Virus record (IMG/VR): IMGVR_UViG_3300032006_000020
Span: 1-43,320 of that record
DNA length: 43,320 nucleotides
Strand: one strand, 5' to 3'
DNA from: a virus
Every line of letters begins with the position of its first letter. Positions within the stretch are counted from its first letter, which is position 1. The position numbers and the translations under genes are program-made. Positions 25,840 to 32,306 of this stretch are shown here, piece by piece. The notes under the pieces are model-generated. The model saw only the letters and a list, made by a program, of their open reading frames with translations. It made no database searches and was not told where the DNA came from.

Positions 25840-26012
25840 TTTTCCTCCTTTATTGTTTGTCTGCCTATTTTACTTGCTATTACAGTTTCCTGTTGCCATA
25901 AATACGGCAAAACATATTTATTTATGACAACACTTTCTGCTAGGACACACTTACCTATTAATTCCATTATATAGGCATGTTTAATGCGCTCATGCATAGC
26001 ATTATAAGTCAT
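25836..26012 (-). CDS. 58-residue small protein between replication genes, unknown
   Basis: A short open frame fills the gap exactly: it starts in an ATGA overlap with the stop of the upstream gene and ends in an ATGA overlap with the next start. The upstream site GGAGGAGG gives it a strong ribosome signal. The product begins MTYNAMHERIKHAYIMELI and is helical and basic. Nothing is recognised, but tight coupling on both sides supports it as real. Confidence 0.7.
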   Translation of the reverse strand: MTYNAMHERIKHAYIMELIGKCVLAESVVINKYVLPYLWQQETVIASKIGRQTIKEEK

Positions 26013-26218
26013 GCAGCCTCCTCCATTGCTGTTCTTAAAAGATCCTTGAATAATCTGCCAACGGCATTTTTATGTTCCAGGGTATCTTTCAGTTTAGGCT
26101 TATAGGAATTTCGTCTTCTTTTAAGATCATCTTCAAAATATCCCATAATAACTTCATTGCATTGTACTACTGCACTTACATATGCAGCTCTATTGATTGG
26201 ATTAATTAGATCACTCAT
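26009..26218 (-). CDS. Small protein after the annealing-protein gene, unknown
   Basis: A 69-residue basic helical protein (YFEDDLKRRRNSYKPKLKD). Its start overlaps the stop of the putative annealing protein (ATGA), and its stop overlaps the next start. No domain is recognised. It belongs to the same polycistronic message as the recombination and replication genes. Confidence 0.65.
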   Translation of the reverse strand: MSDLINPINRAAYVSAVVQCNEVIMGYFEDDLKRRRNSYKPKLKDTLEHKNAVGRLFKDLLRTAMEEAA

Positions 26219-26964
26219 ACAGCCTCCTCTTCAAACTTCTTGTTAAGATATGTCATGAATTGAACAAGCTCATCATACTCATTCTTAGGCAAAGCCTCCT
26301 GCCAATGCTTAATAAATGGTTCGCAGTATTTCTTCAGCTTTGCTTTGTTCTGCTGATTTGTAAGAGCAAAATCCTTAATATCGAACTCTTCCATATCAGT
26401 TGTGTCTTCACGAATAATATTCTCGATCATCTCACTCTTCTGATCTGCCATAGATCCTGTCCAATGAGTTGATTCAGCAAATATTTCACAGAGTTTCATT
26501 TTAATATCATTAACAGACAGCTTATTATCTTCAGGAATATTACTTTCCATCTGGTCAATAAGATCATCAGTCTTATTCTGACTCTTCTTCTCAGATTTGG
26601 ATTCCTGTTTCTTAATAGCTGCTTTTACTTCATTTGCTGAAGCATATGCATCTTCAATACCAATACCAAATGCTGCTAATGCTCTTCCAATTGCACTTGT
26701 TTCACAGTTTTCAACATAGCTGGTGGCATTAACAAAGGAATTAGGATCATCTTGCCACTCATGTGCAATACCACTACCAACTATACGACCAGTTTGATCA
26801 GTAATCCATGCTTGTATGATTACTTCTTTTGCTTCCTTATTCCATTCGATTACTTTGGTGCTGATACCAAACATATTATCTTTATCTCCAAAGTTTTCAC
26901 GAAGATAGGTTACTCTTTCATGTACTTCAACGTAATCCTTACCTTTAATTTTTATCTTTTTCAT
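26215..26964 (-). CDS. Putative single-strand annealing protein
   Basis: A 249-residue protein. The first 120 residues contain KGKDYVEVHERVTYLRENF, then NATSYVENCETSAIGRALA and IGIEDAYASANEV, a conserved block found in a phage family that accompanies exonucleases and replication genes and that I relate to Rad52/Erf-type annealing proteins. The C-terminal half is charged and variable. It follows the YqaJ exonuclease gene, so the two may form a recombination pair. The family is familiar; the annealing function is inferred. It uses the shared GAAAGGT ribosome box. Confidence 0.5.
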   Translation of the reverse strand: MKKIKIKGKDYVEVHERVTYLRENFGDKDNMFGISTKVIEWNKEAKEVIIQAWITDQTGRIVGSGIAHEWQDDPNSFVNATSYVENCETSAIGRALAAFGIGIEDAYASANEVKAAIKKQESKSEKKSQNKTDDLIDQMESNIPEDNKLSVNDIKMKLCEIFAESTHWTGSMADQKSEMIENIIREDTTDMEEFDIKDFALTNQQNKAKLKKYCEPFIKHWQEALPKNEYDELVQFMTYLNKKFEEEAV

Positions 26965-27188
26965 AATGACCTTTCTTATTTATTGATTAGATTAATTAGA
27001 GTCACCCAGAGACAGCGTATGACCGACAGTCTTTAGATCAATATTGCTTTACTAGCTATGTCAGAGGATTATTTTAGGTAGAAAGAAATGTACAAAATTA
27101 ACAAAAAACATTAATTCCTACCGAGGAAAATAACCTGCGCTTATGAAACAGGAGTCCTCACTAGCTTACCCTCTGGGGCTCCAGATTG
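26965..27188 (-). promoter_or_regulatory. 224-base leader between exonuclease and annealing genes
   Basis: This gap inside an otherwise overlapping operon probably holds regulation. On the minus strand, TCTGG-AGCC-CCAGA forms a small hairpin just after the exonuclease stop. AATTAA and TTAATT flank an A-tract near 27096-27116. A 16-codon frame at 27061-27111, with AGGAA upstream, encodes a Phe-rich peptide (MFFVNFVHFFLPKIIL). No strong promoter is visible, only TAAAAT-like -10 candidates without a matching -35. Confidence 0.4.
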
Positions 27189-28274
27189 TTACTTAGCTTT
27201 CAGTCGAATTGACTTTTCATAGGTACAGATCTTATCAATCAGACCATCATGATCCTTCTTGAATTTAGATCTGTCAAACTTCTGACATTTTTTATATTCC
27301 TCAGGGAAATTCTCCTTTACTTTATCTTCTTTGTAATCCCTTGTTACTACACGTTTAGCGGTCAACTGACGACCATCTTTTAAAATAGCACCTGGTGCCT
27401 TACCAATACTTCTTAAAACAAGTAATCGGTCTTTCTTGTCTTCTAGTTCAGCGATTTTAGCCTGTACTTTCCTTTCTTCCATTCTCTTCCAGGCAAACTC
27501 ACCTTCAGGATCAAGATCAGTAATAAACTCATCAGTATGATTCCAATTAACTAATGTATAATCATGTGAAGTTCTTGGATCTGGACCTCCTGACATATCA
27601 GGATTCTTTCTCTTTTCTTCTACAAAAGACCAGAAACGACATACTGCTTTTATATATGTGTCAATCAGCTTCTTATCCCGCTTGACAACATAATGCTTTA
27701 ACTTTTCATGTGGCAGTTGCACGAATACAAAAACTGCATCAACATTGGTATGTACTACCAGATAATGTATACACTGCATCAGTGTCCATGTAGGCACTTG
27801 ATTAGTACCTTCTTCTCCATAGTTCTTTGCAGAATATGTAAGAGGACATTTTATCTCTGCAATTACTCTTTTATATTTCTTACCAAATGCTTCAATTACA
27901 TTCCCTTGCAGATATGCATCAATATGTGCAAATAGGAAAGGGAAATCAACAGACCAATGAGTTTTACTGTCCCTAGATAATTTATATTTAGTCTCTTTAT
28001 TTATTTTGTCTATTACTGGACCTTCCAACCATTGACCCCATTGAACTGAAGCCTTATCACTTATATCTGGTACAGCTAATAATCCGCATTTCTGATAGAA
28101 CAATTCAAACTGCGTAGTAGCCCAACCTTCCATTTCAGGAGTTAATATATTTGCAGCAGCATAGGCTTCACTACCACCTATACCTTGCATTCTTGCTTTG
28201 ACATCTCCAGGTTTAAATTGCAATCCATTTCCATTAAATCCTAGTACTTTGGAATTCTTAACATCTCCTGCCAT
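27189..28274 (-). CDS. YqaJ-type recombination exonuclease
   Basis: A 361-residue nuclease. Motifs of the YqaJ/lambda-exonuclease fold are visible: IGGSEA (residues 32-37), WLEGP with Glu84, FAHIDAYL with Asp119, AEIKCP with Glu140 and Lys142, and QCIHY with Gln167. The D...ExK set binds magnesium. Such enzymes degrade one strand from a double-strand end, making a substrate for the annealing protein encoded downstream. The C-terminal 100 residues are Lys/Glu-rich and coiled. The gene begins with the shared GAAAGGT ribosome box. Confidence 0.82.
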   Translation of the reverse strand: MAGDVKNSKVLGFNGNGLQFKPGDVKARMQGIGGSEAYAAANILTPEMEGWATTQFELFYQKCGLLAVPDISDKASVQWGQWLEGPVIDKINKETKYKLSRDSKTHWSVDFPFLFAHIDAYLQGNVIEAFGKKYKRVIAEIKCPLTYSAKNYGEEGTNQVPTWTLMQCIHYLVVHTNVDAVFVFVQLPHEKLKHYVVKRDKKLIDTYIKAVCRFWSFVEEKRKNPDMSGGPDPRTSHDYTLVNWNHTDEFITDLDPEGEFAWKRMEERKVQAKIAELEDKKDRLLVLRSIGKAPGAILKDGRQLTAKRVVTRDYKEDKVKENFPEEYKKCQKFDRSKFKKDHDGLIDKICTYEKSIRLKAK

Positions 28275-28284
28275 ATTGACCTTT

Positions 28285-28470
28285 CTAATTTACGATTAAT
28301 CTTAGTTCTGCTTTACGTCTTTCTATTGCTAGATGAACGGCAGATATTATTTCGGCATTGTGTCGTTTCCCTCTTACTACCATCCCCACATATGGCAGAG
28401 AGAATCCTGTTTGCAGGGCAATAGGTTCTAATTTAATATTAAACTCAGTACATATTTCTCTGAGATTCAT
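28285..28470 (-). CDS. Small helix-turn-helix regulator
   Basis: A 61-residue protein. I chose the ATG at 28470 (MNLREICTEFN), which has GGAGGAG upstream and a TAATG overlap with the preceding stop, rather than the ATG five codons earlier. The stretch LEPIALQTGFSLPYVGMVVR reads as a lambda-repressor-type helix-turn-helix (A..TG.S...V). Tiny Cro-like proteins at the start of an early operon commonly repress or modulate their own promoter, here the one at 28617-28645. No dimerisation domain is visible. Confidence 0.65.
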   Translation of the reverse strand: MNLREICTEFNIKLEPIALQTGFSLPYVGMVVRGKRHNAEIISAVHLAIERRKAELRLIVN

Positions 28471-28592
28471 TAATACTCCTCCCATCCATCATCCACTGGT
28501 TCTGGATCATCTGGATCATAATTAAGTTTTTTCTTAGGCACAGAATAATGTTCTGCATATGCCTCTTCATCAAATAACCAATGTGGTTCCAT
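28470..28592 (-). CDS. 40-residue acidic leader gene of the replication operon
   Basis: A 40-codon gene with a strong ribosome site (TAGGAGGATAC) lies directly behind the promoter at 28617-28645. It encodes an acidic peptide rich in Asp, Glu, Pro and Tyr (DPDDPEPVDDGWEEY at the end). Its stop overlaps the HTH start (TAATG). The acidity is reminiscent of small DNA-mimic or inhibitor proteins, but no homology is claimed. Confidence 0.65.
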   Translation of the reverse strand: MEPHWLFDEEAYAEHYSVPKKKLNYDPDDPEPVDDGWEEY

Positions 28593-28616
28593 GTATCCTC
28601 CTATGTTATGTTTACT

Positions 28617-28645
28617 ATACTATACAACTTATTTTAATCTGTCAA
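28617..28645 (-). promoter_or_regulatory. Sigma-70-type promoter of the leftward replication operon
   Basis: On the minus strand a perfect TTGACA (28645 down to 28640) is followed by TAGTAT after 17 bases, or by TATAGT after 15. The spacer is A/T-rich and the first gene starts about 25 bases downstream. This is one of the best promoter matches in the window. It drives the unit from the acidic peptide gene through HTH, exonuclease, replication, RusA and SSB genes. Confidence 0.75.
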
Positions 28646-28908
28646 GAAATAAACTGGCTACACAGCAGTTAATCCACTTATTCATGACTACGTGGATTTG
28701 CTCGTTGCCCCTCCTCCGCTTCTGATCTCTCCTCACCAGTTTATAAATTGCGCACCCACCCCTAACCCATCGTCTAATCAGGTAATACCATACCATTCAG
28801 GACGAAGACTTCTAACAGGAGCATCCATTCTCCCACCGCATGTACCTGGCCACCAAGTGCTTCTTGATAAAAGGGCATACTTGGTAGTTACTGGCTACAT
28901 ACGAAATA
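28646..28908. other. Non-coding region with many inverted repeats, strand-biased in C on the plus strand
   Basis: No credible gene is seen between the operon promoter and the end of the DUF932-like gene. The region is richer in C (plus strand) than its surroundings. Inverted repeats: AATCCAC (28672-28678) with GTGGATT 14 bases later; ACCAAGT with ACTTGGT around 28850-28885; CAGGTA with TACCTG and CGTC with GACG around 28770-28850. ACTGGCTACA occurs twice, near each end. It could be an operator/origin region or a structured RNA. An 80-residue open frame on the plus strand lacks a ribosome site. Confidence 0.45.
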
Positions 28909-28930
28909 TAGGCATGACTCACTATGCCTA
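28909..28930 (-). terminator. Hairpin at the stop codon of the DUF932-like gene
   Basis: TAGGCAT and ATGCCTA are perfect 7-base arms around the 8-base loop GACTCACT. On the minus strand the first arm begins with the TAG stop itself and the hairpin is followed by TATATTT, so it is a likely weak intrinsic terminator closing the second leftward unit. Confidence 0.55.
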
Positions 28931-29785
28931 ATTCAGTACAGGCACCCTCCTTCTCCTGCTTACAACATCAATCTCAATGTCTTCAGGAGCTTCCACTATT
29001 TCAGGAGCCTTAAAATCTACTAACTGATCCATCATTGAAGTCAGACTCATTCCTCTCTGGAATAACTGATGAGGATTACTGTATTTCTTAAAGGATTCAG
29101 TATATGCATTAGAAAGCGACCACGCTGTCCTGGGAGCAAACTCTTCAAATCTGGGTGTTCTCCACTCATCCAGTACACTTTTTACAGCAGAGGGCGCTAT
29201 AACGCCTCTATCCATAGATTTAATTACAAAGTCATGTATGAACTCAGAAGATTTGTATTTAACTGCTGTACTATCTTCTTCTTCAACATATGACCACTCT
29301 TCCTGTGGCAGATGATAATCTTTGTAAGCAGTAACACGCTCCTCATTGATTGCATCAAACTGTGTCAATTCAAACAAACCCTTTGTTACCATCCTCTTGA
29401 GCCTGTCAAATATGTGCTTCGTATGCTTGGAAGATACTTCAACTTCTCCTGTAAACTGCAAATTTGCACATATCCAAGTACCTAATCCTGCCAGGAATAG
29501 CAGGGAATATGACTTATCATGGGAATTTCTACCTCCCCAGACACTGTTCCAGCCTTTTGCAACAGTATCACTGAGTATATCCATGATCCAAAATGATCTC
29601 ATTGTTTCATGTGATACTCCTATTTCCAGGTTATCCCATTTGTAACCAGTGGCATCCAACTGATCCAATTGCTCCATCATTACATCGTAATGTGGTACTG
29701 GAAAATGCGTAGCAGTAGGTGCTGGCGTTTTCATTAGCTTAAGGTCATCTATTGTAACCTTCTCATTGCACATTAATCGTTCCAT
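28928..29785 (-). CDS. DUF932-like phage/plasmid protein
   Basis: A 285-residue protein. The central stretch GGRNSHDKSYSLLFLAGLG, then WICANLQFTGEVEVSSKHT, resembles the core of DUF932 proteins (RNSHD...VC.N......KHT), which are widespread in phages and plasmids and have no settled function. The C-terminus ends in Arg-rich residues. It begins with the GAAAGGT ribosome box shared with the exonuclease, annealing and alpha-CTD-like genes, and ends in a hairpin terminator. Confidence 0.6.
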   Translation of the reverse strand: MERLMCNEKVTIDDLKLMKTPAPTATHFPVPHYDVMMEQLDQLDATGYKWDNLEIGVSHETMRSFWIMDILSDTVAKGWNSVWGGRNSHDKSYSLLFLAGLGTWICANLQFTGEVEVSSKHTKHIFDRLKRMVTKGLFELTQFDAINEERVTAYKDYHLPQEEWSYVEEEDSTAVKYKSSEFIHDFVIKSMDRGVIAPSAVKSVLDEWRTPRFEEFAPRTAWSLSNAYTESFKKYSNPHQLFQRGMSLTSMMDQLVDFKAPEIVEAPEDIEIDVVSRRRRVPVLN

Positions 29786-29798
29786 ATTAACCTTTCAT

Positions 29799-29987
29799 TT
29801 AGATTAGATCCTGTGGATCTTCGTTGAATTCTGGATCATTCTCATAGAAATGACCTAGAATCTCTTCAAGCTGTGCATCAAATATTGCATAGCTGTTTAA
29901 TCTCCCATCGGCAAATAGTTTCTTGTCTTTGATATAATCCCTAAGACACTTTATTGAACCTTCCAGTTCATAGTATATCTGTTCCAT
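29799..29987 (-). CDS. Small acidic protein, unknown
   Basis: A 62-residue protein. I chose the ATG at 29987 (MEQIYYELEGSIK), which has GGAGG eight bases upstream and overlaps the preceding stop (TAATG); a longer in-frame version would overlap the zinc-finger gene. The product is acidic and helical. No family is recognised. Confidence 0.6.
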   Translation of the reverse strand: MEQIYYELEGSIKCLRDYIKDKKLFADGRLNSYAIFDAQLEEILGHFYENDPEFNEDPQDLI

Positions 29988-30157
29988 TAAGCTACCTCCG
30001 TTTTTCTTAAATGCTCTTCCCATGCCTCTGCCCACTCTGCTGAACATTGACTTGGTAATGCACAGAATATCCTATCTGCAACGATGTGAGCATAACCCAT
30101 TGTTTTTTCTCCACAAAAAGAGCAACGAGCTACATCTTCTTTATCACGTTTTTCCAT
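29987..30157 (-). CDS. Small zinc-finger protein (ClpX-type motif)
   Basis: A 56-residue protein starting at the ATG at 30157, which has GGGAG upstream. It contains RCSFCGEKTMGYAHIVADR and then C...C (FCALPSQC), a four-cysteine arrangement like the small N-terminal zinc finger of ClpX (CSFCGK...C..C). It might bind adaptors or nucleic acid. The first 14 bases overlap the upstream gene. The family link is by motif only. Confidence 0.55.
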   Translation of the reverse strand: MEKRDKEDVARCSFCGEKTMGYAHIVADRIFCALPSQCSAEWAEAWEEHLRKTEVA

Positions 30158-30374
30158 GATGACTCCCATCTGGTGTAATATTAAGCATTAAATAATCTTC
30201 TATGAAATTCTTTAGAACAGTTATTTGTTGTTCACGAAGATCATCAATATCTTCAAGACATTTAACTCTGCCTTTCAGTATTTCAAATTCCAAGACGACA
30301 TCTTTAATATCAGATACATCTTTTTCATTTTTTTCGGAATCCCAACCATCTGGCTGGTCTATTTTTATTTCCAT
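30144..30374 (-). CDS. Small acidic coiled-coil protein, unknown
   Basis: A 76-residue acidic protein with ribosome site AGGAGATAAT. The centre is helical (VVLEFEILKGRVKCLEDIDDL). No domain is recognised. The gene overlaps the zinc-finger gene at its 3' end. Confidence 0.6.
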   Translation of the reverse strand: MEIKIDQPDGWDSEKNEKDVSDIKDVVLEFEILKGRVKCLEDIDDLREQQITVLKNFIEDYLMLNITPDGSHHGKT

Positions 30375-30382
30375 ATTATCTC

Positions 30383-30790
30383 CTAAAAGGGTATATCCTC
30401 AGAAAAAACCTCTCTTCTGGCTTGTTCCTTGAATTGTTCCATCATTGATGCCACATCAAGCGGTTGCTTACCACTTCCATGACAATATGAACATGGTTCT
30501 GGCACTTGTCTTCCTTCTATTGCACAGCCTACCATTTCTAATCCTGATCCGCTACATGTACCACATGGACCAGTTGCTAAACGCAGCAGTCTTTCTAGCT
30601 TATCAAGTCTCTCCATTAGCTCCATAACCATATTGGCATGTTGAGCTTCCAGTTTGCCTCGTTGTCTAGTTTCCTGTTCAAGCATATAGACTCTCTCAAC
30701 TAAGTTCTTGCTTATTTCCCTTAGTTCATTATCTTTTGAGTCATGCTCAACTATTTCAACTCCTGCCCAGGTCTTCTTTTCTTTTGTCAC
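30383..30790 (-). CDS. Coiled-coil, DnaJ-type zinc protein with an SSB-like C-terminal tail
   Basis: A 135-residue protein. Residues 18-70 form a coiled coil. Residues 76-107 carry two CxxCxGxG units (CGTCSGSG and CSYCHGSG), the zinc-binding motif of DnaJ, enough for one zinc site. The final residues are REVFSEDIPF. The last five (EDIPF) match the conserved C-terminal peptide by which bacterial SSB recruits its partner proteins (DDDIPF in E. coli). It could occupy or recruit SSB-interacting proteins of the host. It overlaps the next upstream gene by 35 bases. Confidence 0.7.
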   Translation of the reverse strand: MTKEKKTWAGVEIVEHDSKDNELREISKNLVERVYMLEQETRQRGKLEAQHANMVMELMERLDKLERLLRLATGPCGTCSGSGLEMVGCAIEGRQVPEPCSYCHGSGKQPLDVASMMEQFKEQARREVFSEDIPF

Positions 30791-30965
30791 TGTATCTCCT
30801 TTCTCTAGCAGATTTTATTTTATGGACAAGTTCTCTTACTTTTATCACCTCTTTCAGTGAATTCTGACTATGTAGATAATCATCATACAAATTCAGAGCT
30901 TCCATCAGTATTTCGTACTCATCCTCATCTACTTTAGATATAAAGTTTATAATTTTCGCTACCAT
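30756..30965 (-). CDS. First gene of the second leftward unit, small charged protein
   Basis: A 69-residue helical charged protein (VDEDEYEILMEALNLYDDY) with ribosome site AGGAG. It lies about 45 bases behind an extended -10 promoter and a terminator. No family is recognised. Its end overlaps the start of the SSB-tail gene by 35 bases in another frame. Confidence 0.65.
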   Translation of the reverse strand: MVAKIINFISKVDEDEYEILMEALNLYDDYLHSQNSLKEVIKVRELVHKIKSARERRYSDKRKEDLGRS

Positions 30966-31014
30966 AACTGCTCCTGTCTGGGCGTTTTATATTAAAGTTT
31001 TGCGGTTTGCAACC

Positions 31015-31023
31015 ATTATAACA
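31015..31023 (-). promoter_or_regulatory. Extended -10 promoter of the second leftward unit
   Basis: On the minus strand TGTTATAAT, a perfect -10 with TG one base upstream, lies just after the terminator of the previous unit. No clear -35 is present, as allowed for extended -10 promoters. The next gene starts about 50 bases downstream. A neighbouring GGTTGCAAACC inverted repeat may be an operator. Confidence 0.6.
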
Positions 31024-31031
31024 AACCCATT

Positions 31032-31066
31032 AAAAACCCTGCATACACTCCATGTGTACACAGGGT
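31032..31066 (-). terminator. Rho-independent terminator of the first leftward unit
   Basis: On the minus strand ACCCTG pairs with CAGGGT and, after a TG/TG internal loop, TACAC pairs with GTGTA around the loop ATGGA. Five T follow directly. It sits eight bases after the stop of the gene at 31074-31388 and immediately before a promoter, so it divides two transcription units. Confidence 0.8.
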
Positions 31067-31073
31067 CCAAACA

Positions 31074-31388
31074 TCACTTAGCTGGCAGAGCTTTATTCAC
31101 TCTTGCACCATGCCAGTGCTGTTTTATTACTTCCCAAAACATCCATAATGGTTTCACAACACACCATGTTATGGGCAAACAAGCCATATCAAAGATGAAA
31201 GCAAGCAATTGACCGATTTTGGACAGTTTCTCACCTCTGACAGCAGCTTTATTTTTCAGATATGCACTCAGCATAAGAGCAGAAAATTTTCTTACTGGTG
31301 CAGTACCCATTACCTTGTTTGTAGCACTGATAACAGCACTCTTCGTTCCTAATCTTATAGAACGGCCTAGATTTAGATTTTTAGACAT
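31074..31388 (-). CDS. Small hydrophobic-C-terminus protein, unknown
   Basis: A 104-residue basic protein. I chose the ATG at 31388 (MSKNLNLGRSIRLG) with AAAGGA upstream. A hydrophobic aromatic segment (about residues 60-85, LLAFIFDMACLPITWCVV) could be a membrane anchor. It is the last gene before the terminator. No family is recognised. Confidence 0.6.
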   Translation of the reverse strand: MSKNLNLGRSIRLGTKSAVISATNKVMGTAPVRKFSALMLSAYLKNKAAVRGEKLSKIGQLLAFIFDMACLPITWCVVKPLWMFWEVIKQHWHGARVNKALPAK

Positions 31389-31389
31389 A

Positions 31390-31656
31390 TTATTTCCTTT
31401 CATTTAGGTTATTAGAAGCCCACCAATTACAGTAGTGTCCAGCAATGTACGCTAAAGCAATTGGCAGTATTGGTACAACAATTATGACAGCCATAACTGC
31501 TATAAACACAACTAACCATTGACTTGGGTTAGTTCCTTTTACTGCATCAGATCCAGCACTTGCAATGACTCTTAAATCATCGAATGTGTCTATTTCATCA
31601 ACAGATTTTTCAACTGGAATCTCACCAGTTTTATTTAATATTTTGATCCTGTTCAT
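31390..31656 (-). CDS. Single-span membrane protein, unknown
   Basis: An 88-residue protein starting at the ATG at 31656, which has GGAG six bases upstream within a small hairpin. The N-terminus is acidic and soluble. Residues 47-75 form a strong membrane segment (WLVVFIAVMAVIIVVPILP), followed by a short aromatic tail. Early phage membrane proteins of this kind are often involved in superinfection exclusion or host takeover, but no homology is claimed. Confidence 0.65.
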   Translation of the reverse strand: MNRIKILNKTGEIPVEKSVDEIDTFDDLRVIASAGSDAVKGTNPSQWLVVFIAVMAVIIVVPILPIALAYIAGHYCNWWASNNLNERK

Positions 31657-31662
31657 AGGCAA

Positions 31663-31678
31663 CTCCATTTGCATGGAG
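31663..31678 (-). promoter_or_regulatory. GNRA-capped hairpin over a ribosome binding site
   Basis: On the minus strand CTCCAT-GCAA-ATGGAG forms a perfect 6-bp stem with a GCAA tetraloop. The 3' arm contains GGAG, the ribosome site of the membrane protein gene starting at 31656, and the hairpin fills the gap after the previous stop. It would reduce translation unless opened by ribosomes finishing the upstream gene. Confidence 0.55.
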
Positions 31679-31679
31679 A

Positions 31680-31943
31680 TCAAAAGTCCCATCGCTTCTG
31701 TACTCCACTTAATGAATCACAACTACGATTAGCATCATTCATTATCATTTCTACCAATTCATCCTTATTTGGACGCTTTGGATGACCTGAGTATATTACT
31801 CCATTTACATCGAAGCAATATTTCCAAAACTCATGTCTTACTTCAGGATTATTGGTAGCAATTACGATAAAATCTCGGAAGAATTGCAATAAATACTCCT
31901 TCTTCGATATATATGGCATATATTTGTATTCACCGATTGACAT
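31680..31943 (-). CDS. Small protein, unknown
   Basis: An 87-residue protein. I chose the ATG at 31943 (MSIGEYKYMPYIS), which has GGAG six bases upstream; an in-frame ATG 13 codons earlier overlaps the previous stop and lacks a site. Motifs such as QFFRDFIVIATNNPEVRHEF suggest a small helical fold. No family is recognised. Confidence 0.6.
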   Translation of the reverse strand: MSIGEYKYMPYISKKEYLLQFFRDFIVIATNNPEVRHEFWKYCFDVNGVIYSGHPKRPNKDELVEMIMNDANRSCDSLSGVQKRWDF

Positions 31944-31968
31944 ATTAATCTCCATTAAGGTTATAGAA

Positions 31969-32226
31969 TTATACGCCTTCATAGTTAACCAGTTCTTTAA
32001 TATGGCGTATTAACAGGTTATCAACATGAAGTCCAGCTTCATCACCAGCCTTCAAAAATCCCCTGATAATCTCATCTCTTGTCTCAATTTGGATCTGAGC
32101 ATCCTTGAGTTTCTGAGCCATATCAAGCAACCTTACTGGTTGTATTTCATTTGCAATTGTGTGGCAAAACATTGATATTGCTTTACGATTCTTTTCACAT
32201 TGCTTACATTTAACTTTTGCAGACAT
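31969..32226 (-). CDS. Small protein with N-terminal CxxC motif, unknown
   Basis: An 85-residue protein starting at the ATG at 32226 with GGAG upstream. The N-terminus holds CKQCEKNRKAISMFCH, a possible zinc site of three Cys and one His. The rest is helical (LLDMAQKLKDAQIQIETRD). It lies just after a strong hairpin terminator. A separate promoter is not clear. Confidence 0.6.
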   Translation of the reverse strand: MSAKVKCKQCEKNRKAISMFCHTIANEIQPVRLLDMAQKLKDAQIQIETRDEIIRGFLKAGDEAGLHVDNLLIRHIKELVNYEGV

Positions 32227-32274
32227 ATTATTCTCCATTTGCGGTTTGAAACATTTATTAAAAACTCAGAATTA

Positions 32275-32300
32275 AGGGCACACACCGTAGTGCATGCCCT
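32275..32300 (-). terminator. Strong hairpin after the first leftward gene
   Basis: On the minus strand AGGGCATGCAC pairs with GTGTGTGCCCT (11 pairs, two of them G-T) around the loop TACG, a UNCG-type tetraloop. TTAATT and, further on, TTTTT follow. It lies six bases beyond the stop of the 202-residue gene and would separate that gene from those below, perhaps as a partial terminator or an mRNA 3' stabiliser. Confidence 0.65.
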
Positions 32301-32306
32301 ATATTA

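Noticed and set aside
28692-28931. Plus-strand open frame of 79 codons in the non-coding island
   Set aside because: No ribosome site, unusual composition for this genome and opposite strand to all neighbours.
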